A stretch of 64,000 nt of DNA from Ga0077530 sp035565975 (GTDB lineage Bacteria; Pseudomonadota; Alphaproteobacteria; Rhizobiales; Hyphomicrobiaceae), in assembly GCA_035565975.1 (NCBI GenBank), contig DATMRT010000009.1, forward strand, positions 35,249-99,248, in the 5' to 3' direction. Of the stretch, positions 16,695-26,514 are shown piece after piece (positions within the stretch are counted from its first letter, which is position 1; the number at the start of each line of letters is the position of its first letter). Both the position numbers and the translations under genes were made by a program. Below the pieces are notes generated by a model. That model saw nothing but the letters and a program-made list of their open reading frames with translations, was not told where the DNA came from and did not search any database.

Positions 16695-17614
16695 CGCTGC
16701 CGCCCGCCGAGATCGAGGCGCGTGGCCATCACATAGAGCGCGGTCAACAGCGCGATGATGAAGAAGACGAGTGTCGAAGCCGCCGAGCCATACCCCACGT
16801 CCTGGAACCCGATCAGCTCCTGCTGCGCAAAGACGGACAGTGTGATCGTGGCATCCGTCGCGCCGGTCATGACATAGACGAGGTCGAACATCCGCATCGC
16901 ATCGAGCAGCCGGAAGATGATCGCCACGGCGAGCGCAGGAGCGATCAGCGGCAGCGTCACGCGAAAGAATACCCGTACCGGGTGAATGCCGTCGACCTCT
17001 GCGGCCTCGTAGCAATCCTTGGGCACCATCTGCAGGGCGGCAAGGACGAGCAGCGCCACGAAAGGCGTCGTCTTCCATACATCGACGAGGATGACCGAGA
17101 GAAGTGAAAGCGATGGATCCGCGAGCCAGGCCACAGGTTCCGCGATGAGGCCAGTCCTCATGAGGGCATCGTTGATCACGCCGAACTGGTCGTTGAGCAT
17201 CCAACCCCACATCTTGGCGGAGACGACAGTCGGGATGGCCCACGGAACGAGCATGGCGGCGCGCATGAGACCGCGGCCGGGAAAGTGCGCATTGAGCAGC
17301 AAGGCGATCAGCACGCCAAGAACGGTCTCCAGCGTGACGGAGATCACCGCGAACACCAGCGTGTTGCGGAGCGCTGCAAACCACTGCGGATCGCTGAGCA
17401 CGCCGTACCAGCGGCCATTGTCGTAGGTCAGATAGTTCGACAGGCCGACGAGGCTGTAGTGCTCCATGTCCACGAGCGTCGCATTGGTCAGGCTGAAGTA
17501 GAGCGTACGTCCGAGCGGCCACACGGCAACCAGCAGCAGGACGATGAGCATGGGTGTCAGGAATAGCCATGCCGTACGCGCCCGTTCGGAGGAGAGTGAG
17601 GGCCCCCTCATCAC
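16691..17614 (-). CDS. ABC sugar permease, MalF/UgpA type
   Basis: 307 residues. WLFLTPMLIVLLLVAVWPLGRTLYFSL is the first helix of MalF/UgpA-type permeases. The EAA loop is DCYEAAEVDGIHPVRVFFRV. The start overlaps the binding-protein stop by 4 bases. Together with the MalG-like partner it forms the membrane channel of a sugar or sugar-like (CUT1) importer. Similar trehalose/maltose-type systems are common in rhizobia, but substrate assignment is not possible here. Confidence 0.92.
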   Translation of the reverse strand: MMRGPSLSSERARTAWLFLTPMLIVLLLVAVWPLGRTLYFSLTNATLVDMEHYSLVGLSNYLTYDNGRWYGVLSDPQWFAALRNTLVFAVISVTLETVLGVLIALLLNAHFPGRGLMRAAMLVPWAIPTVVSAKMWGWMLNDQFGVINDALMRTGLIAEPVAWLADPSLSLLSVILVDVWKTTPFVALLVLAALQMVPKDCYEAAEVDGIHPVRVFFRVTLPLIAPALAVAIIFRLLDAMRMFDLVYVMTGATDATITLSVFAQQELIGFQDVGYGSAASTLVFFIIALLTALYVMATRLDLGGRQR

Positions 17615-18933
17615 CAGCCCGCCCTGTACTTCACGCGGTCGAGATCCTCCGCGAGCACGTCGATGCGCCGTTGCGCCGGTGATCCGGCGAGTATGTCATG
17701 CGCCGCGCGCCAGATGTCGCTCGAAAGACGATTGTAGTGAGGGCCTGCGACGCGCGAGGGGCGAGCGACTGCCTTGCGCAAGGGTTCAAGCAGTTCGGCG
17801 AAGAACGGGTTCGCCGCCAGCACGTCTGGATCGTCGTAGAGCGACGGGAGCGTCGGATTATAGGATCCCGTGATCGCGCGCTTCTTCTGCTGCTCGGCGC
17901 TCGCGAGAAATGCGACCAATGCCGCCGCCTCTTTCGGATGAGGAGAGTAGCGCGATACCGCCAGATGCCAGCCGCCGAGCGCGCCGGATGATTGCCCCTC
18001 GGGGCCGCCGCTCGGCAAGGGTGTGACACCGACTTTGCCGCGCACGGGGCTGTCCGCGCTCTGCGCCAGGGAGAAGGCATAAGGCCAGTTGCGCATGAAG
18101 ACGGCTTGGCCTGTCTGGAAGACGCCGCGTGCTGCTTCCTCGTCGTAGTTCAGCACGCCCTTCGGGGAAATCTCGCCGATCCAGTGTCCTGCCAATGACA
18201 GCGCCTCCACGGCGCGCGGGTTGTTCACGGTAATCCGGCCCGCCTCGTCGACGATGGTGCCGCCGCCGAACGACGAGATCCATTCAATCGCATTGCAGGT
18301 CAGTCCTTCATAAGCCTTGCCCTGGAAAACGAAGCCCCATAAACGCCCGTTCCCTGCCGCGCGCTCGGCGTCCTGGATGGCGCGGGCGGTGCTCGTCAGA
18401 TCCTGCCACGTGCGGGGCGGCGCGAAGCCGTACTGCTCGAGCAGGTCGCTCCGGTAGTAGAGCACGCCGACGTCGACCCACCACGGAAGGGCGACGAGAC
18501 GACCGTCGATCGTGTCGTTCTCGATGAGAGCTGGGAAATGGTGGCGGGGTGCATCCCCGACATAAGGCTTCAGGTCGGCAAGATGGCTGGCGAGGATGCC
18601 GGCCCAGACGACGTCAATCTGGAGGACGTCGATATCGCCGGTGCGCGAGGCGAGAAGCTGAAGGTACAGCGCCAGTCGATCCGTTGATGAGTTCGGCGTG
18701 GTGATAATTCTCACGCTGTTGCCGGTTTGGCGCTCCCATTCTCCGACAGCCTTGCTGCACAGCTCGAGCTCTATGCCGAGGGCGCCGCATGCGATGGAGA
18801 TCTGTGCCGCGTGAGCGGGTGTTCGCGCTGCCGGAAGCGCCAGCCCCAGCATCAGTGTGACAGCGGCCGCGAGAGTCTTCATCACGCGGCGGCTGGCGGG
18901 TACTGGTCGGAAAGTGCGCAGACGTCCTGTCAT
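17611..18933 (-). CDS. ABC transporter extracellular solute-binding protein (sugar type)
   Basis: 440 residues from the ATG at 18933 with GCGAGGGAGG just upstream. An internal ATG at 18882 gives a more classical signal peptide (KTLAAAVTLMLGLALPAARTPAHA) but lacks a ribosome site; a TTG at 18945 is also possible. The mature protein contains DIDVLQIDVVWAGILASHLADL, RLVALPWWVDVGVLYYRSDLL, FVFQGKAYEGLTCNAIEW and VFMRNWPYAFSLAQS, hallmark blocks of family-1 sugar-binding proteins (MalE/TrehaloseSBP-like). First gene of the operon with two permeases, an ATPase and the alpha/beta hydrolase. Confidence 0.9.
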   Translation of the reverse strand: MTGRLRTFRPVPASRRVMKTLAAAVTLMLGLALPAARTPAHAAQISIACGALGIELELCSKAVGEWERQTGNSVRIITTPNSSTDRLALYLQLLASRTGDIDVLQIDVVWAGILASHLADLKPYVGDAPRHHFPALIENDTIDGRLVALPWWVDVGVLYYRSDLLEQYGFAPPRTWQDLTSTARAIQDAERAAGNGRLWGFVFQGKAYEGLTCNAIEWISSFGGGTIVDEAGRITVNNPRAVEALSLAGHWIGEISPKGVLNYDEEAARGVFQTGQAVFMRNWPYAFSLAQSADSPVRGKVGVTPLPSGGPEGQSSGALGGWHLAVSRYSPHPKEAAALVAFLASAEQQKKRAITGSYNPTLPSLYDDPDVLAANPFFAELLEPLRKAVARPSRVAGPHYNRLSSDIWRAAHDILAGSPAQRRIDVLAEDLDRVKYRAGW

Positions 18934-19301
18934 CCTCCCTCGCAACTCTTTCGGCCGCCCCAGGCCAGCTAGCGCTCAGCCATCTGAAGTGTTCAGCGCC
19001 GGGGACTTCTCTTCGGGCTCGTTGAGGGCCAACGCTTCGAAAGCCTCAGGCCGCTATATGAACCCCGATCACGAAAGCGTGAAGGGAAATCGCCGGGAGA
19101 ATGAGCGCGGTTGCCCGGAGATCTCCGCACGATTGGAATTTACAAGCAGCTATCTTTGATTGAGAACTTGCGACGGATCGAGCCCTCCCGGTCCGTTGTG
19201 CCTGGGCCGGAGGCTACGGGGACGGCTCGAGTGCTGTGCGCACCGCGAAAGGTGCGGCACGGCCGGGTCTGCTGGGGAAGCCCAAACAGGAGTTCGACTA
19301 T
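18934..19301. promoter_or_regulatory. Divergent intergenic region (sugar ABC operon / RND pump)
   Basis: 368 bases between genes transcribed in opposite directions, so it must hold both promoters. A small perfect inverted repeat TCACG-AAAG-CGTGA at 19069-19082 is the only operator-like element found. No confident -35/-10 pairs were identified and there is no local repressor gene for either side. Confidence 0.35.
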
Positions 19302-20366
19302 ATGCGCTGGCTGATCGGAGCCGTGCTCGTTGGAGTTGTGGTTGCTGCTGGCGCCTGGTGGCACCAGGCGCGGGCCCCCGCCCAGCACGCCGGTGCCGCG
19401 ACCAAACAGGCTGCGAGCGACGTCGTCGTCGAAGCAGCGCCCGTCCGGATCGGCTCGATCCGCCGCCAGATCGAGGCCGTGGGCAGCTTGCGCTCGAACG
19501 AGTCCGTTATCATCCGGCCGGAAATTGCCGGCCGCGTCAGCGAGATCCTGTTCGACGAAGGCCACAGCGTCGAGCGCGGCACACCTCTCGTACGCCTCGA
19601 TGCGAGCATCGCGCGGGCGCAGGTCGAGCAGATGAATGCGGCGCTCGGGCTCAGCAAGGTCAACTTCGAGCGCGCCCAGGAACTCATGAAGAAGGGGGCG
19701 GGCTCGCAACGCGCCTATGACGAGGCCCTCGCGAAGATGCGCGCCGACGAGGCTTCGCTCGCGCTCGCACAGGCCACGCTCGACAAGATGACGCTTGTGG
19801 CACCGTTCGAGGGCATGCTGGGACTGCGCAAGGTGAGCCTCGGCGACTACGTCACGCCCGGGCAGGATATCGTCAATATCGAGAGCATAGAGACGCTCAA
19901 GGTGGACTTCCGCGTGTCGGAAATCTATGCCGTCCAGCTCAAGGTCGGACAGTCCATCAAAATAACGCTCGACGCCATCCCTGGCGCCACCTTCGATGGC
20001 GAGGTCTATGCGATCGACCCTGCGCATGATCCCAACGGTCGCGCGGTCATCCTGCGAGCCCGCACGGTCAACAAGGAGGGACTTCTGCGCCCGGGCATGT
20101 TCGCCCGTGTGACATTGATCCTCGAGGCCGGAAAAGATGGCATCCTGGTTCCCGAGACGTCGATCGTGCCCATGGGGCAGGAGCAGTTTGTCTTCGTGCT
20201 CGATGACGGCAAGGTCAAGCTGACCAAGCTCAAGACAGGCCAGCGGCGCGGCGGCCTCGTCGAGGTCGCCCAGGGGCTCGAGACGACATCCGTCATCGTC
20301 ACGGAAGGCGCGCTGAAGCTGCGCGATGGCATGAGCGTGAAAGCCAATGTCGAGAAGGCCGACTGA
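19302..20366 (+). CDS. RND efflux periplasmic adaptor (HlyD/MFP family)
   Basis: 354 residues from the ATG at 19302, which has AGGAG nine bases upstream; a GTG at 19236 is less likely. MRWLIGAVLVGVVVAAGAWW is an N-terminal membrane anchor. The lipoyl-like part IRRQIEAVGSLRSNESVIIRP and GRVSEILFDEGHSVERGTPL, a coiled-coil hairpin (about residues 85-150) and the beta-barrel with PGATFDGEVYAIDP and GLLRPGMFARVTLIL are all typical. It bridges the inner-membrane RND pump to an outer-membrane channel. No TolC-like gene is nearby. The pump gene follows after 3 bases. Confidence 0.93.
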   Translation: MRWLIGAVLVGVVVAAGAWWHQARAPAQHAGAATKQAASDVVVEAAPVRIGSIRRQIEAVGSLRSNESVIIRPEIAGRVSEILFDEGHSVERGTPLVRLDASIARAQVEQMNAALGLSKVNFERAQELMKKGAGSQRAYDEALAKMRADEASLALAQATLDKMTLVAPFEGMLGLRKVSLGDYVTPGQDIVNIESIETLKVDFRVSEIYAVQLKVGQSIKITLDAIPGATFDGEVYAIDPAHDPNGRAVILRARTVNKEGLLRPGMFARVTLILEAGKDGILVPETSIVPMGQEQFVFVLDDGKVKLTKLKTGQRRGGLVEVAQGLETTSVIVTEGALKLRDGMSVKANVEKAD

Positions 20367-20369
20367 CAC

Positions 20370-23300
20370 ATGAGCCTTCCCGAGCTCTGCATTCGCCGTC
20401 CGGTGTTCGCTACCGTTCTGAGTCTGGTCGTCGTTCTGATCGGCTTCGTCTGCTACAGCCGGCTCGCCGTCCGCGAATATCCGAACATCGACCCGCCGGT
20501 CGTCCTCGTCGAGACGCTCTATCGCGGCGCGAGCGCGGAGGTGATCGAGAGTACGGTTACGCGCGTGCTCGAGGAGTCGATCGCCGGCATCGAGGGGATC
20601 GACTATCTGCGCTCCATGACGCGCCAGGAGCGCAGCTTTATCGTCGTGCGCTTCAAGCTTGGCCGTGACGTCGAGGCGGCCGCCAACGATGTGCGCGATC
20701 GCGTTGGGCGCATGCGCGGGCGCCTGCCGGACGAGATCGACGAGCCCATTATCTCGAAGGTCGAGGCAGACGCTCAGCCGGTCCTCTATCTTGCCTTCTC
20801 CTCGGATCGTCACTCCCAGCTCGAGATCACCGATTTCGCCGACCGCTACGTCAAGGACCGGCTGCAGTCGATCGGCGGTGTCGCGGAAGCGCGCATTTTC
20901 GGCGAGCGCAAGTACGCCATGCGCATCTGGCTCGATGCGGCGCGGCTCGCAGCCTATAACCTGACGCCGCAGGACGTCGAGGACGCGCTGTCGAAGCAGA
21001 ATATCGAGGTGCCGGCCGGCCGCATCGAGAGCAAGGACACCGAATTCACGGTGCTCGCCGAAACCGACCTCAGGGTGCCGGCGCAGTTCAACTCCATCAT
21101 CATACGTGTCGTGAATGGCTATCCCGTGCGCCTGCAGGATGTCGGGCGTGCGGAGCTCGGCCCGGTGGATGAGCGCGTGTCGGTCCGCTTCAACGGCAAG
21201 CGGGCCGTGGCCATCGGCGTCGTGAAGCAGGCCGTCGCCAATCCGCTCGACATCTCTAAGGGCGTGCGCGCCGAGCTGCCCGCCATCATCGCGAACCTGC
21301 CGGAAGGCATGAAAGTCGAGGTCGCGCACGACACCTCGGTATTCATCCAGGCCTCGATCAACTCCGTCTACCATACGATCGGCGAGGCGGTCATTCTGGT
21401 CGTCATCGTCGTCTTTCTGTTCCTGCGCAATCTGCGCGCCACGATCATTCCGGTGGTCACCATACCGGCATCGCTGCTTGGCGCGTTCGCGATCATGGTC
21501 GTGCTCGGTTTCACCGTGAATACGCTGACGCTGCTCGCGATGGTGCTCGCGATCGGGCTCGTCGTCGATGACGCCATCGTCGTCCTCGAGAACATCTATC
21601 GCCACGTCGAAGAGGGGATGTCGCCGATCGCTGCCGCTATTCAGGGCAGCAAGGAGATCGCGTTCGCGGTGATCGCGATGACCCTGACGCTGGCAGCCGT
21701 CTATGCGCCGATCGGTTTCATGTCGGGCACGACGGGGAGGCTGTTTACGGAGTTCGCGTGGACGCTTGCGGGTGCCGTCATCGTGTCGGGTTTCGTCGCG
21801 CTGACGCTCAGCCCCATGATGTGCTCGCGTATGCTGCGGCATCAAACCAGCCACGGCCGTATCTACAATTTCGTCGAATGGCTGCTGGTCGGCTTGACCG
21901 AAAGCTATCGATCGGCGCTGCGTGGTGTGCTCAAGGCGCGGCTGCTCGTCCTTCTCATCGGCGCCGTGTTCGCGTCCGCCAGCTACTTTCTGTTCACTGC
22001 ACTGAAGCCGGAACTCTCGCCGGTCGAGGATCGCGGTACGGTCATCAGCTTCTTCATCGGCCCGGAAGGAGCGACGATCAACTACATGGAGAAGTACGCC
22101 CGCCGCTTCGAGGACATCTTCCGGCAGAACGTGCCGGAGGCGGAGGCGTTCTTCGTGGTCTCGGGCAATCCGATCGTCTCGCAGGGCATCTCGTTTGCGC
22201 GTTTGAAGCCGTGGGATCAGCGTGAGCGCAAGCAGCAGGAGATCGTCAATTCTCTGGCGCCGCAGATCAAGCAGCTGCCGGGCGTTCTCGCTTATGCAAC
22301 CAACCCGCCGTCGCTCGGCCAGAACGCCAGCTCGCGCCCCGTTTGGATCGCCGTGGCCATGCAAGGCGAGTACGACGAAATCAGCCGGACGGTCGAAGCG
22401 ATCATCGCGGAGGCGGAGAAGCATCCCTCGCTCGCCAATCTCGAATCACGCCTCAAGCTCAACAAACCCGAGATCAAGGTCAGCGTGAACCGCGACAAGG
22501 CGGCGGCGGTTGGCGCGCAGGTGGCGACCATCGGACGAACGCTCGAGACCATGCTCGGTGGTCGCCAGGTCACGCGCTTCAAACAGAACGGCAAGCAATA
22601 CGACGTCATCGTGCAGGTCGCCAACGTCGAGCGCACCAATCCGGATGATCTCTCGAAGATCTACGTCCGCGGCGCCAACGATGTCATGATACAGCTCTCG
22701 AACCTGGTCGATCTGCGTGAGGCCGTCGCGCCGCGCGAGCTTGCACGTATGGATCAGCTCCGCTCAGCGGACATCACGGCGAATATCGCACCGGGGTACT
22801 CACAGGGCGAAGCGCTCGCCGCGCTCGAGGCCGCCGCGCGCAGCATCCTGCCGTCGGGAGCGCGGATCGATTACATCGGCCCGGCCCGCGAGTTCAAGCA
22901 GGCTTCGGGTGATATCTATTTCACCTTCCTTCTCGCGCTGGCGTTCATCTATCTCGTGCTCGCGGCGCAATTCGAGAGCTTCATCGATCCATTCATCATC
23001 ATGTTGACGGTGCCGCTTTCCATGACGGGCGCGCTTCTGGCGCTCTACTGGGGCGGGGGATCGATGAACATCTACAGTCAGGTAGGACTGGTGACGCTCG
23101 TCGGTCTGATCACCAAGAACGGCATTCTGATCGTGGAGTTCGCCAATCAGCTCCAGGAGCAAGGCCGTGCGAAGATCGAGGCCGTCATCGAGGCCTCCGC
23201 CTTGCGATTGCGCCCGATCCTGATGACGACCGGCGCGATGGTGCTCGGCGCTGTGCCACTCGCACTCGCGACCGGCGCCGGTGCGGAAAGCCGCATCCAG

Positions 23301-23459
23301 ATCGGTCTTGTGATCGTCGGCGGGCTCCTGCTCGGAACCCTGCTGACGTTATTCATCGTGCCGACGGTCTACTCGCTGCTCGCGCGCGATCACGCGGCCA
23401 GGGCCGATCACGAGAAGCCTGCGCATGGTCCGGCAGAGCATCCCGCACCGGCGGAATGA
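20370..23459 (+). CDS. RND multidrug efflux pump, inner-membrane permease
   Basis: 1029 residues, the usual size of AcrB/MexB-type pumps. LPELCIRRPVFATVLSLVVV is the first helix. AIGLVVDDAIVVLENIYRHVEEG holds the two proton-relay Asp residues in TM4, and VGLITKNGILIVEFANQLQEQG carries the TM10 Lys. Two large periplasmic porter domains lie after TM1 and TM7. It exports drugs or toxic compounds by proton antiport. With only an adaptor and no outer-membrane gene or TetR regulator adjacent, it probably borrows a shared TolC-type channel. Confidence 0.95.
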   Translation: MSLPELCIRRPVFATVLSLVVVLIGFVCYSRLAVREYPNIDPPVVLVETLYRGASAEVIESTVTRVLEESIAGIEGIDYLRSMTRQERSFIVVRFKLGRDVEAAANDVRDRVGRMRGRLPDEIDEPIISKVEADAQPVLYLAFSSDRHSQLEITDFADRYVKDRLQSIGGVAEARIFGERKYAMRIWLDAARLAAYNLTPQDVEDALSKQNIEVPAGRIESKDTEFTVLAETDLRVPAQFNSIIIRVVNGYPVRLQDVGRAELGPVDERVSVRFNGKRAVAIGVVKQAVANPLDISKGVRAELPAIIANLPEGMKVEVAHDTSVFIQASINSVYHTIGEAVILVVIVVFLFLRNLRATIIPVVTIPASLLGAFAIMVVLGFTVNTLTLLAMVLAIGLVVDDAIVVLENIYRHVEEGMSPIAAAIQGSKEIAFAVIAMTLTLAAVYAPIGFMSGTTGRLFTEFAWTLAGAVIVSGFVALTLSPMMCSRMLRHQTSHGRIYNFVEWLLVGLTESYRSALRGVLKARLLVLLIGAVFASASYFLFTALKPELSPVEDRGTVISFFIGPEGATINYMEKYARRFEDIFRQNVPEAEAFFVVSGNPIVSQGISFARLKPWDQRERKQQEIVNSLAPQIKQLPGVLAYATNPPSLGQNASSRPVWIAVAMQGEYDEISRTVEAIIAEAEKHPSLANLESRLKLNKPEIKVSVNRDKAAAVGAQVATIGRTLETMLGGRQVTRFKQNGKQYDVIVQVANVERTNPDDLSKIYVRGANDVMIQLSNLVDLREAVAPRELARMDQLRSADITANIAPGYSQGEALAALEAAARSILPSGARIDYIGPAREFKQASGDIYFTFLLALAFIYLVLAAQFESFIDPFIIMLTVPLSMTGALLALYWGGGSMNIYSQVGLVTLVGLITKNGILIVEFANQLQEQGRAKIEAVIEASALRLRPILMTTGAMVLGAVPLALATGAGAESRIQIGLVIVGGLLLGTLLTLFIVPTVYSLLARDHAARADHEKPAHGPAEHPAPAE

Positions 23460-23470
23460 TGCGGCCCGAA

Positions 23471-23500
23471 GGTCGGCTCCCCTACTGCGGGAAGCCGACC
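23471..23500. terminator. Strong hairpin between convergent RND pump and sulfatase operon
   Basis: GGTCGGCT pairs with AGCCGACC (8 bp), and CCC/GGG inside extends the stem. It starts 12 bases after the RND stop and includes the stop codon of the opposing sulfatase, so it can end both transcripts. No T-tract is present. Confidence 0.45.
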
Positions 23501-24972
23501 ATCTGATCCGGAGCGAGCGGCGGCGGCGTCGGGTAGTGCAATCCGCGCTGGCCGGACCACGTACGATCCGGACGTACGACAAACGGGCCGGGATCGTAGC
23601 CAACCAGCTCGCCATCGCGGATCCATTTCTGCTCGACGTCGATACCCCAGGCACGTCGGCACAGCTCCTGGATCATCCGCGCCTTGGCCGCAGCATATTC
23701 GGGCAGGTCCGATACATCCTTGAGCTCGTTGGGGTCTTCAACGAGGTCGAACATCTGCAGACGATTGCCCGCCGGGTACCAGATGATCTTGTGGCGACCA
23801 TCGACGACCATGCGCGTCGCTCCGTGGTTATCCAGGCAATCGCCGTAGATGAACTCATTGCGATGCGTGTGGATCGGGTGCCCTTCGACGGTTGCGGGTA
23901 TTTCGGCGCCCGCGAGATCGAGCAGCGTCGGCATGACATCCGCGAGGCCTATGGGTCGGTCGTCGACGGTGCCCGGTCTCAGACGCCGATCGTTCGGCAG
24001 GCCCATGAGGATGAAGGGAACGCGCGCGGAGCTTTCATAGTGCACGCGCTTGGCATAGAGGCCGAAGTCGCCGAGCATGTCGCCGTGATCGGCGGTGAAC
24101 AGGATGATCGTGTTGTCGAGAAGGCCCTCCTCCCGCAGCGTCCCGAGTATGACCCTGAACTGGTGATCGATGTGCGTGCAGAGGGCATAGAACGCGCGGC
24201 GGGCTTCCCGCAGGGCGTCAGGACCGAGCATCCGCCAGAAATTGCGCCCCATCTTCAGCGTGTAGGGCAGGCTCTCGGGATCATTGCACCAGTCCGACCA
24301 ATGCGCCTCGGTGGGCTCGAACTGGCGGTAGTAGTCCATGTAGCAGCTGAGCGGCGTGAGCGGCGGATGCGGGTGGGTATACGAAAGATACCAGAATGAG
24401 GGGCGCTTCGGATCACGCCGCTTGATAAGGCGCGCCATTGTCTGGGTGGTCCAGTTGGTGGCGTGGCATTCTTCGGGCAGGTGCCAGGGCCGATGCATGT
24501 AGTTGTTGTTGTTCATGCCGCCGCCGAACTGCTGCCCCGGATAGCCGCGATCGGCGAGGAACATCTCATAGTCGTCCGTCGCGCCGAGGTGCGGGCGGCC
24601 TTCCTCGGCGAGCAGCACATCGTCGAACCCGATGCGATCCCGCGGCGGATAGACATGTATCTTTCCGACGCCATAGGCCTGATAGCCGGCATTGCGGAAC
24701 GCTTGCGGTAGCGTCGTGAGGTGATCGAGCATCGGCCGCGTCGTCGTAAAAGTACGATCGCCGTGTGTTTGCGTGCACGTGCCCGTCATGAGCGTGCGTC
24801 GCGCCGGGATGCAAATGGGGCTTTCCGAATAGGCGCGCGAGTATCGCACGCCGTTGCGCGCGAGCTGATCGAAGGTCGGCGTCTGGATGACGGGATGACC
24901 GGCGCAACCGAGCAGATGGCCCGGCCATTGGTCGACGGTTACCAGCATAACGTTCGGACGGTCAGCATTCAT
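23482..24972 (-). CDS. Cys-type sulfatase (third in operon)
   Basis: 496 residues from the ATG at 24972; a TTG four codons upstream is an alternative. Metal-binding NVMLVTVDQW starts the alkaline-phosphatase fold. The modification motif C-I-P-A-R (Cys54) followed by LMTG is the target converted to formylglycine. FTADHGDMLGDFGLYAKRVHYESSARVPFILMG carries the distal metal-binding Asp/His. No signal peptide, so it is cytoplasmic. It differs clearly from the other two sulfatases of the operon, with PPRDRIGFDDVLLAEEG replacing the corresponding region. It is the last gene of the operon, 44 bases after the previous stop. The sulfate ester or phosphonate ester substrate is unknown. Confidence 0.9.
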   Translation of the reverse strand: MNADRPNVMLVTVDQWPGHLLGCAGHPVIQTPTFDQLARNGVRYSRAYSESPICIPARRTLMTGTCTQTHGDRTFTTTRPMLDHLTTLPQAFRNAGYQAYGVGKIHVYPPRDRIGFDDVLLAEEGRPHLGATDDYEMFLADRGYPGQQFGGGMNNNNYMHRPWHLPEECHATNWTTQTMARLIKRRDPKRPSFWYLSYTHPHPPLTPLSCYMDYYRQFEPTEAHWSDWCNDPESLPYTLKMGRNFWRMLGPDALREARRAFYALCTHIDHQFRVILGTLREEGLLDNTIILFTADHGDMLGDFGLYAKRVHYESSARVPFILMGLPNDRRLRPGTVDDRPIGLADVMPTLLDLAGAEIPATVEGHPIHTHRNEFIYGDCLDNHGATRMVVDGRHKIIWYPAGNRLQMFDLVEDPNELKDVSDLPEYAAAKARMIQELCRRAWGIDVEQKWIRDGELVGYDPGPFVVRPDRTWSGQRGLHYPTPPPLAPDQMVGFPQ

Positions 24973-25016
24973 GGTGGTCACCAATTCTGATTGCTCGGTT
25001 GAATGGCGAAGCTCGT

Positions 25017-26459
25017 TCAGACAGGAGCCGGCGTAGCACCGGGCGCGCCGACGTTCATGGCTTTTTCGGGTCCACCGTAGTGCGCGATCAGCGCTGCCTG
25101 TGCGGTCTTGGCGAGCGCGTCCACGGCTTCGGGCTCGATGAGCGCCCTGAGCTCGGCCTCGAAGCCCGAGACGATCGACGCGTACTTCGGATCAGCGGCG
25201 AGATCGTGCTCCTCCCCTGGATCGGCGCGAAGATCGAACAGCTCGGCGGAGTAGCCGACATAGTAGTTGTACTTGTAGTGCCCGTTGCGCAGCATGAATG
25301 CTGCGGAAGGCGAGCCGAAGGCGTGATATTCGGAGAACACGGTGCGCTCCGGATCGTCCTTCTCCCTCCCGATCTCGAACAGCGATTTGCCGGGCAGAGG
25401 CTGCTCGGCCCACGCCATTGGATCCTCGCCGACGGCGTCCATGATGGTCGGCGCCAGATCGATGAGGCTGACCGGCGTGTGGCACACGCGACCTGCGGGC
25501 ACGTCGGGGCCGGCGACGATCATCGGCACACCGACGGCATCGTCGTAGTGGGTGCTCTTGCCCCACATGCCGCGCGCGCCGATGTTGTCGCCGTGATCAC
25601 TCGTATAGATCACGCGCGTTGTATCGCTGAGCCCGCCTCGCTCGAGCGCATCGATGACGCGGCCCACTTGCCGGTCGACCCATGTGCACAGGCCATAGTA
25701 GCAGGCCGTCGCAAGGAGACGGCGCTCATCGTCGAGCCCGTCGTCCACCGGGTGAAGGTGGTGGCTGGCCTCGAGCCATGGATGGCGCGCGAAGCCATTC
25801 TTCGGATGAAGCCGCGGATAGGGCATCCGGTCGACAGGATAGAGATCGAGGATGTCCTGCGGGACCGTCAACGGGAAATGAGGGGCCACGAAGCCGATGT
25901 AGAGCACCCATGGGCGATCATGTTTCTCGCCTGCGGCGCGGGCGATCCAGTTCTCGGCCTCGGTCGCGATCCGATCGTCGTAGATGTTGTACTTCGAGGT
26001 GCCGGGGCCGATCGGGTTCATCATGACATGCGCGCGATCGCTGAAGTCGGCTTTGCCGTCGCGCAGCGCGCCCCACACCATGCCGTACCCACCGTAGATA
26101 TGCATGGGATGGTACTGGTGGTCGAAGCCGGTCGGGTCCTCGGCATTGCGATAGTGTAGCTTGCCGATCGAATCCACGCGATGGCCGGTTTGCTGCAGCG
26201 CATGTCCCCAGCCCGGCACGGAGCCGTCATAGGCCATGGCGTTGTCCCAGGTGCCGAGCTCATGGACGTAGCGGCCGGTCGCGAATGAGGCGCGCGAGGG
26301 CACGCATATCGGACAATTGCAGTAGGCGGCGTCGAATAGCGTACCCCGCGCGGCGAGCCGATCGAGGTTCGGCGTGTGCACGAACGGGTGTCCTGCGGCG
26401 CCGATCGCGCGCGGATGGTGCTCGTCCGACATGATGACTACGAGATTGTGGGGGTTCAT
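25017..26459 (-). CDS. Cys-type sulfatase (second in operon)
   Basis: 480 residues from the ATG at 26459; a longer upstream reading would run into the FGE gene. NLVVIMSDEHHPRAIGAAG is the N-terminal metal-binding strand. The formylglycine motif is C-V-P-S-R (Cys52) followed by ASFATGRY. YTSDHGDNIGARGMWGKSTHYDD gives the distal Asp/His. No signal peptide. It is closely related to the operon's first sulfatase (same DEH start, same TSDHGDN block), so the two probably arose by duplication and may act on related esters. FGE is encoded 55 bases upstream. Confidence 0.93.
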   Translation of the reverse strand: MNPHNLVVIMSDEHHPRAIGAAGHPFVHTPNLDRLAARGTLFDAAYCNCPICVPSRASFATGRYVHELGTWDNAMAYDGSVPGWGHALQQTGHRVDSIGKLHYRNAEDPTGFDHQYHPMHIYGGYGMVWGALRDGKADFSDRAHVMMNPIGPGTSKYNIYDDRIATEAENWIARAAGEKHDRPWVLYIGFVAPHFPLTVPQDILDLYPVDRMPYPRLHPKNGFARHPWLEASHHLHPVDDGLDDERRLLATACYYGLCTWVDRQVGRVIDALERGGLSDTTRVIYTSDHGDNIGARGMWGKSTHYDDAVGVPMIVAGPDVPAGRVCHTPVSLIDLAPTIMDAVGEDPMAWAEQPLPGKSLFEIGREKDDPERTVFSEYHAFGSPSAAFMLRNGHYKYNYYVGYSAELFDLRADPGEEHDLAADPKYASIVSGFEAELRALIEPEAVDALAKTAQAALIAHYGGPEKAMNVGAPGATPAPV

Positions 26460-26514
26460 CGCCTGTCCGTGACTGATGTTCGAGGGGCTGTGGCTTTGGA
26501 TGGGGTGAAGCTCG

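Noticed and set aside
19140..22424. Minus-strand ORF of 1094 codons over the RND genes
   Set aside because: Asp/Arg/His-rich shadow of the adaptor and pump; no domain is recognisable and both plus-strand genes are unambiguous.
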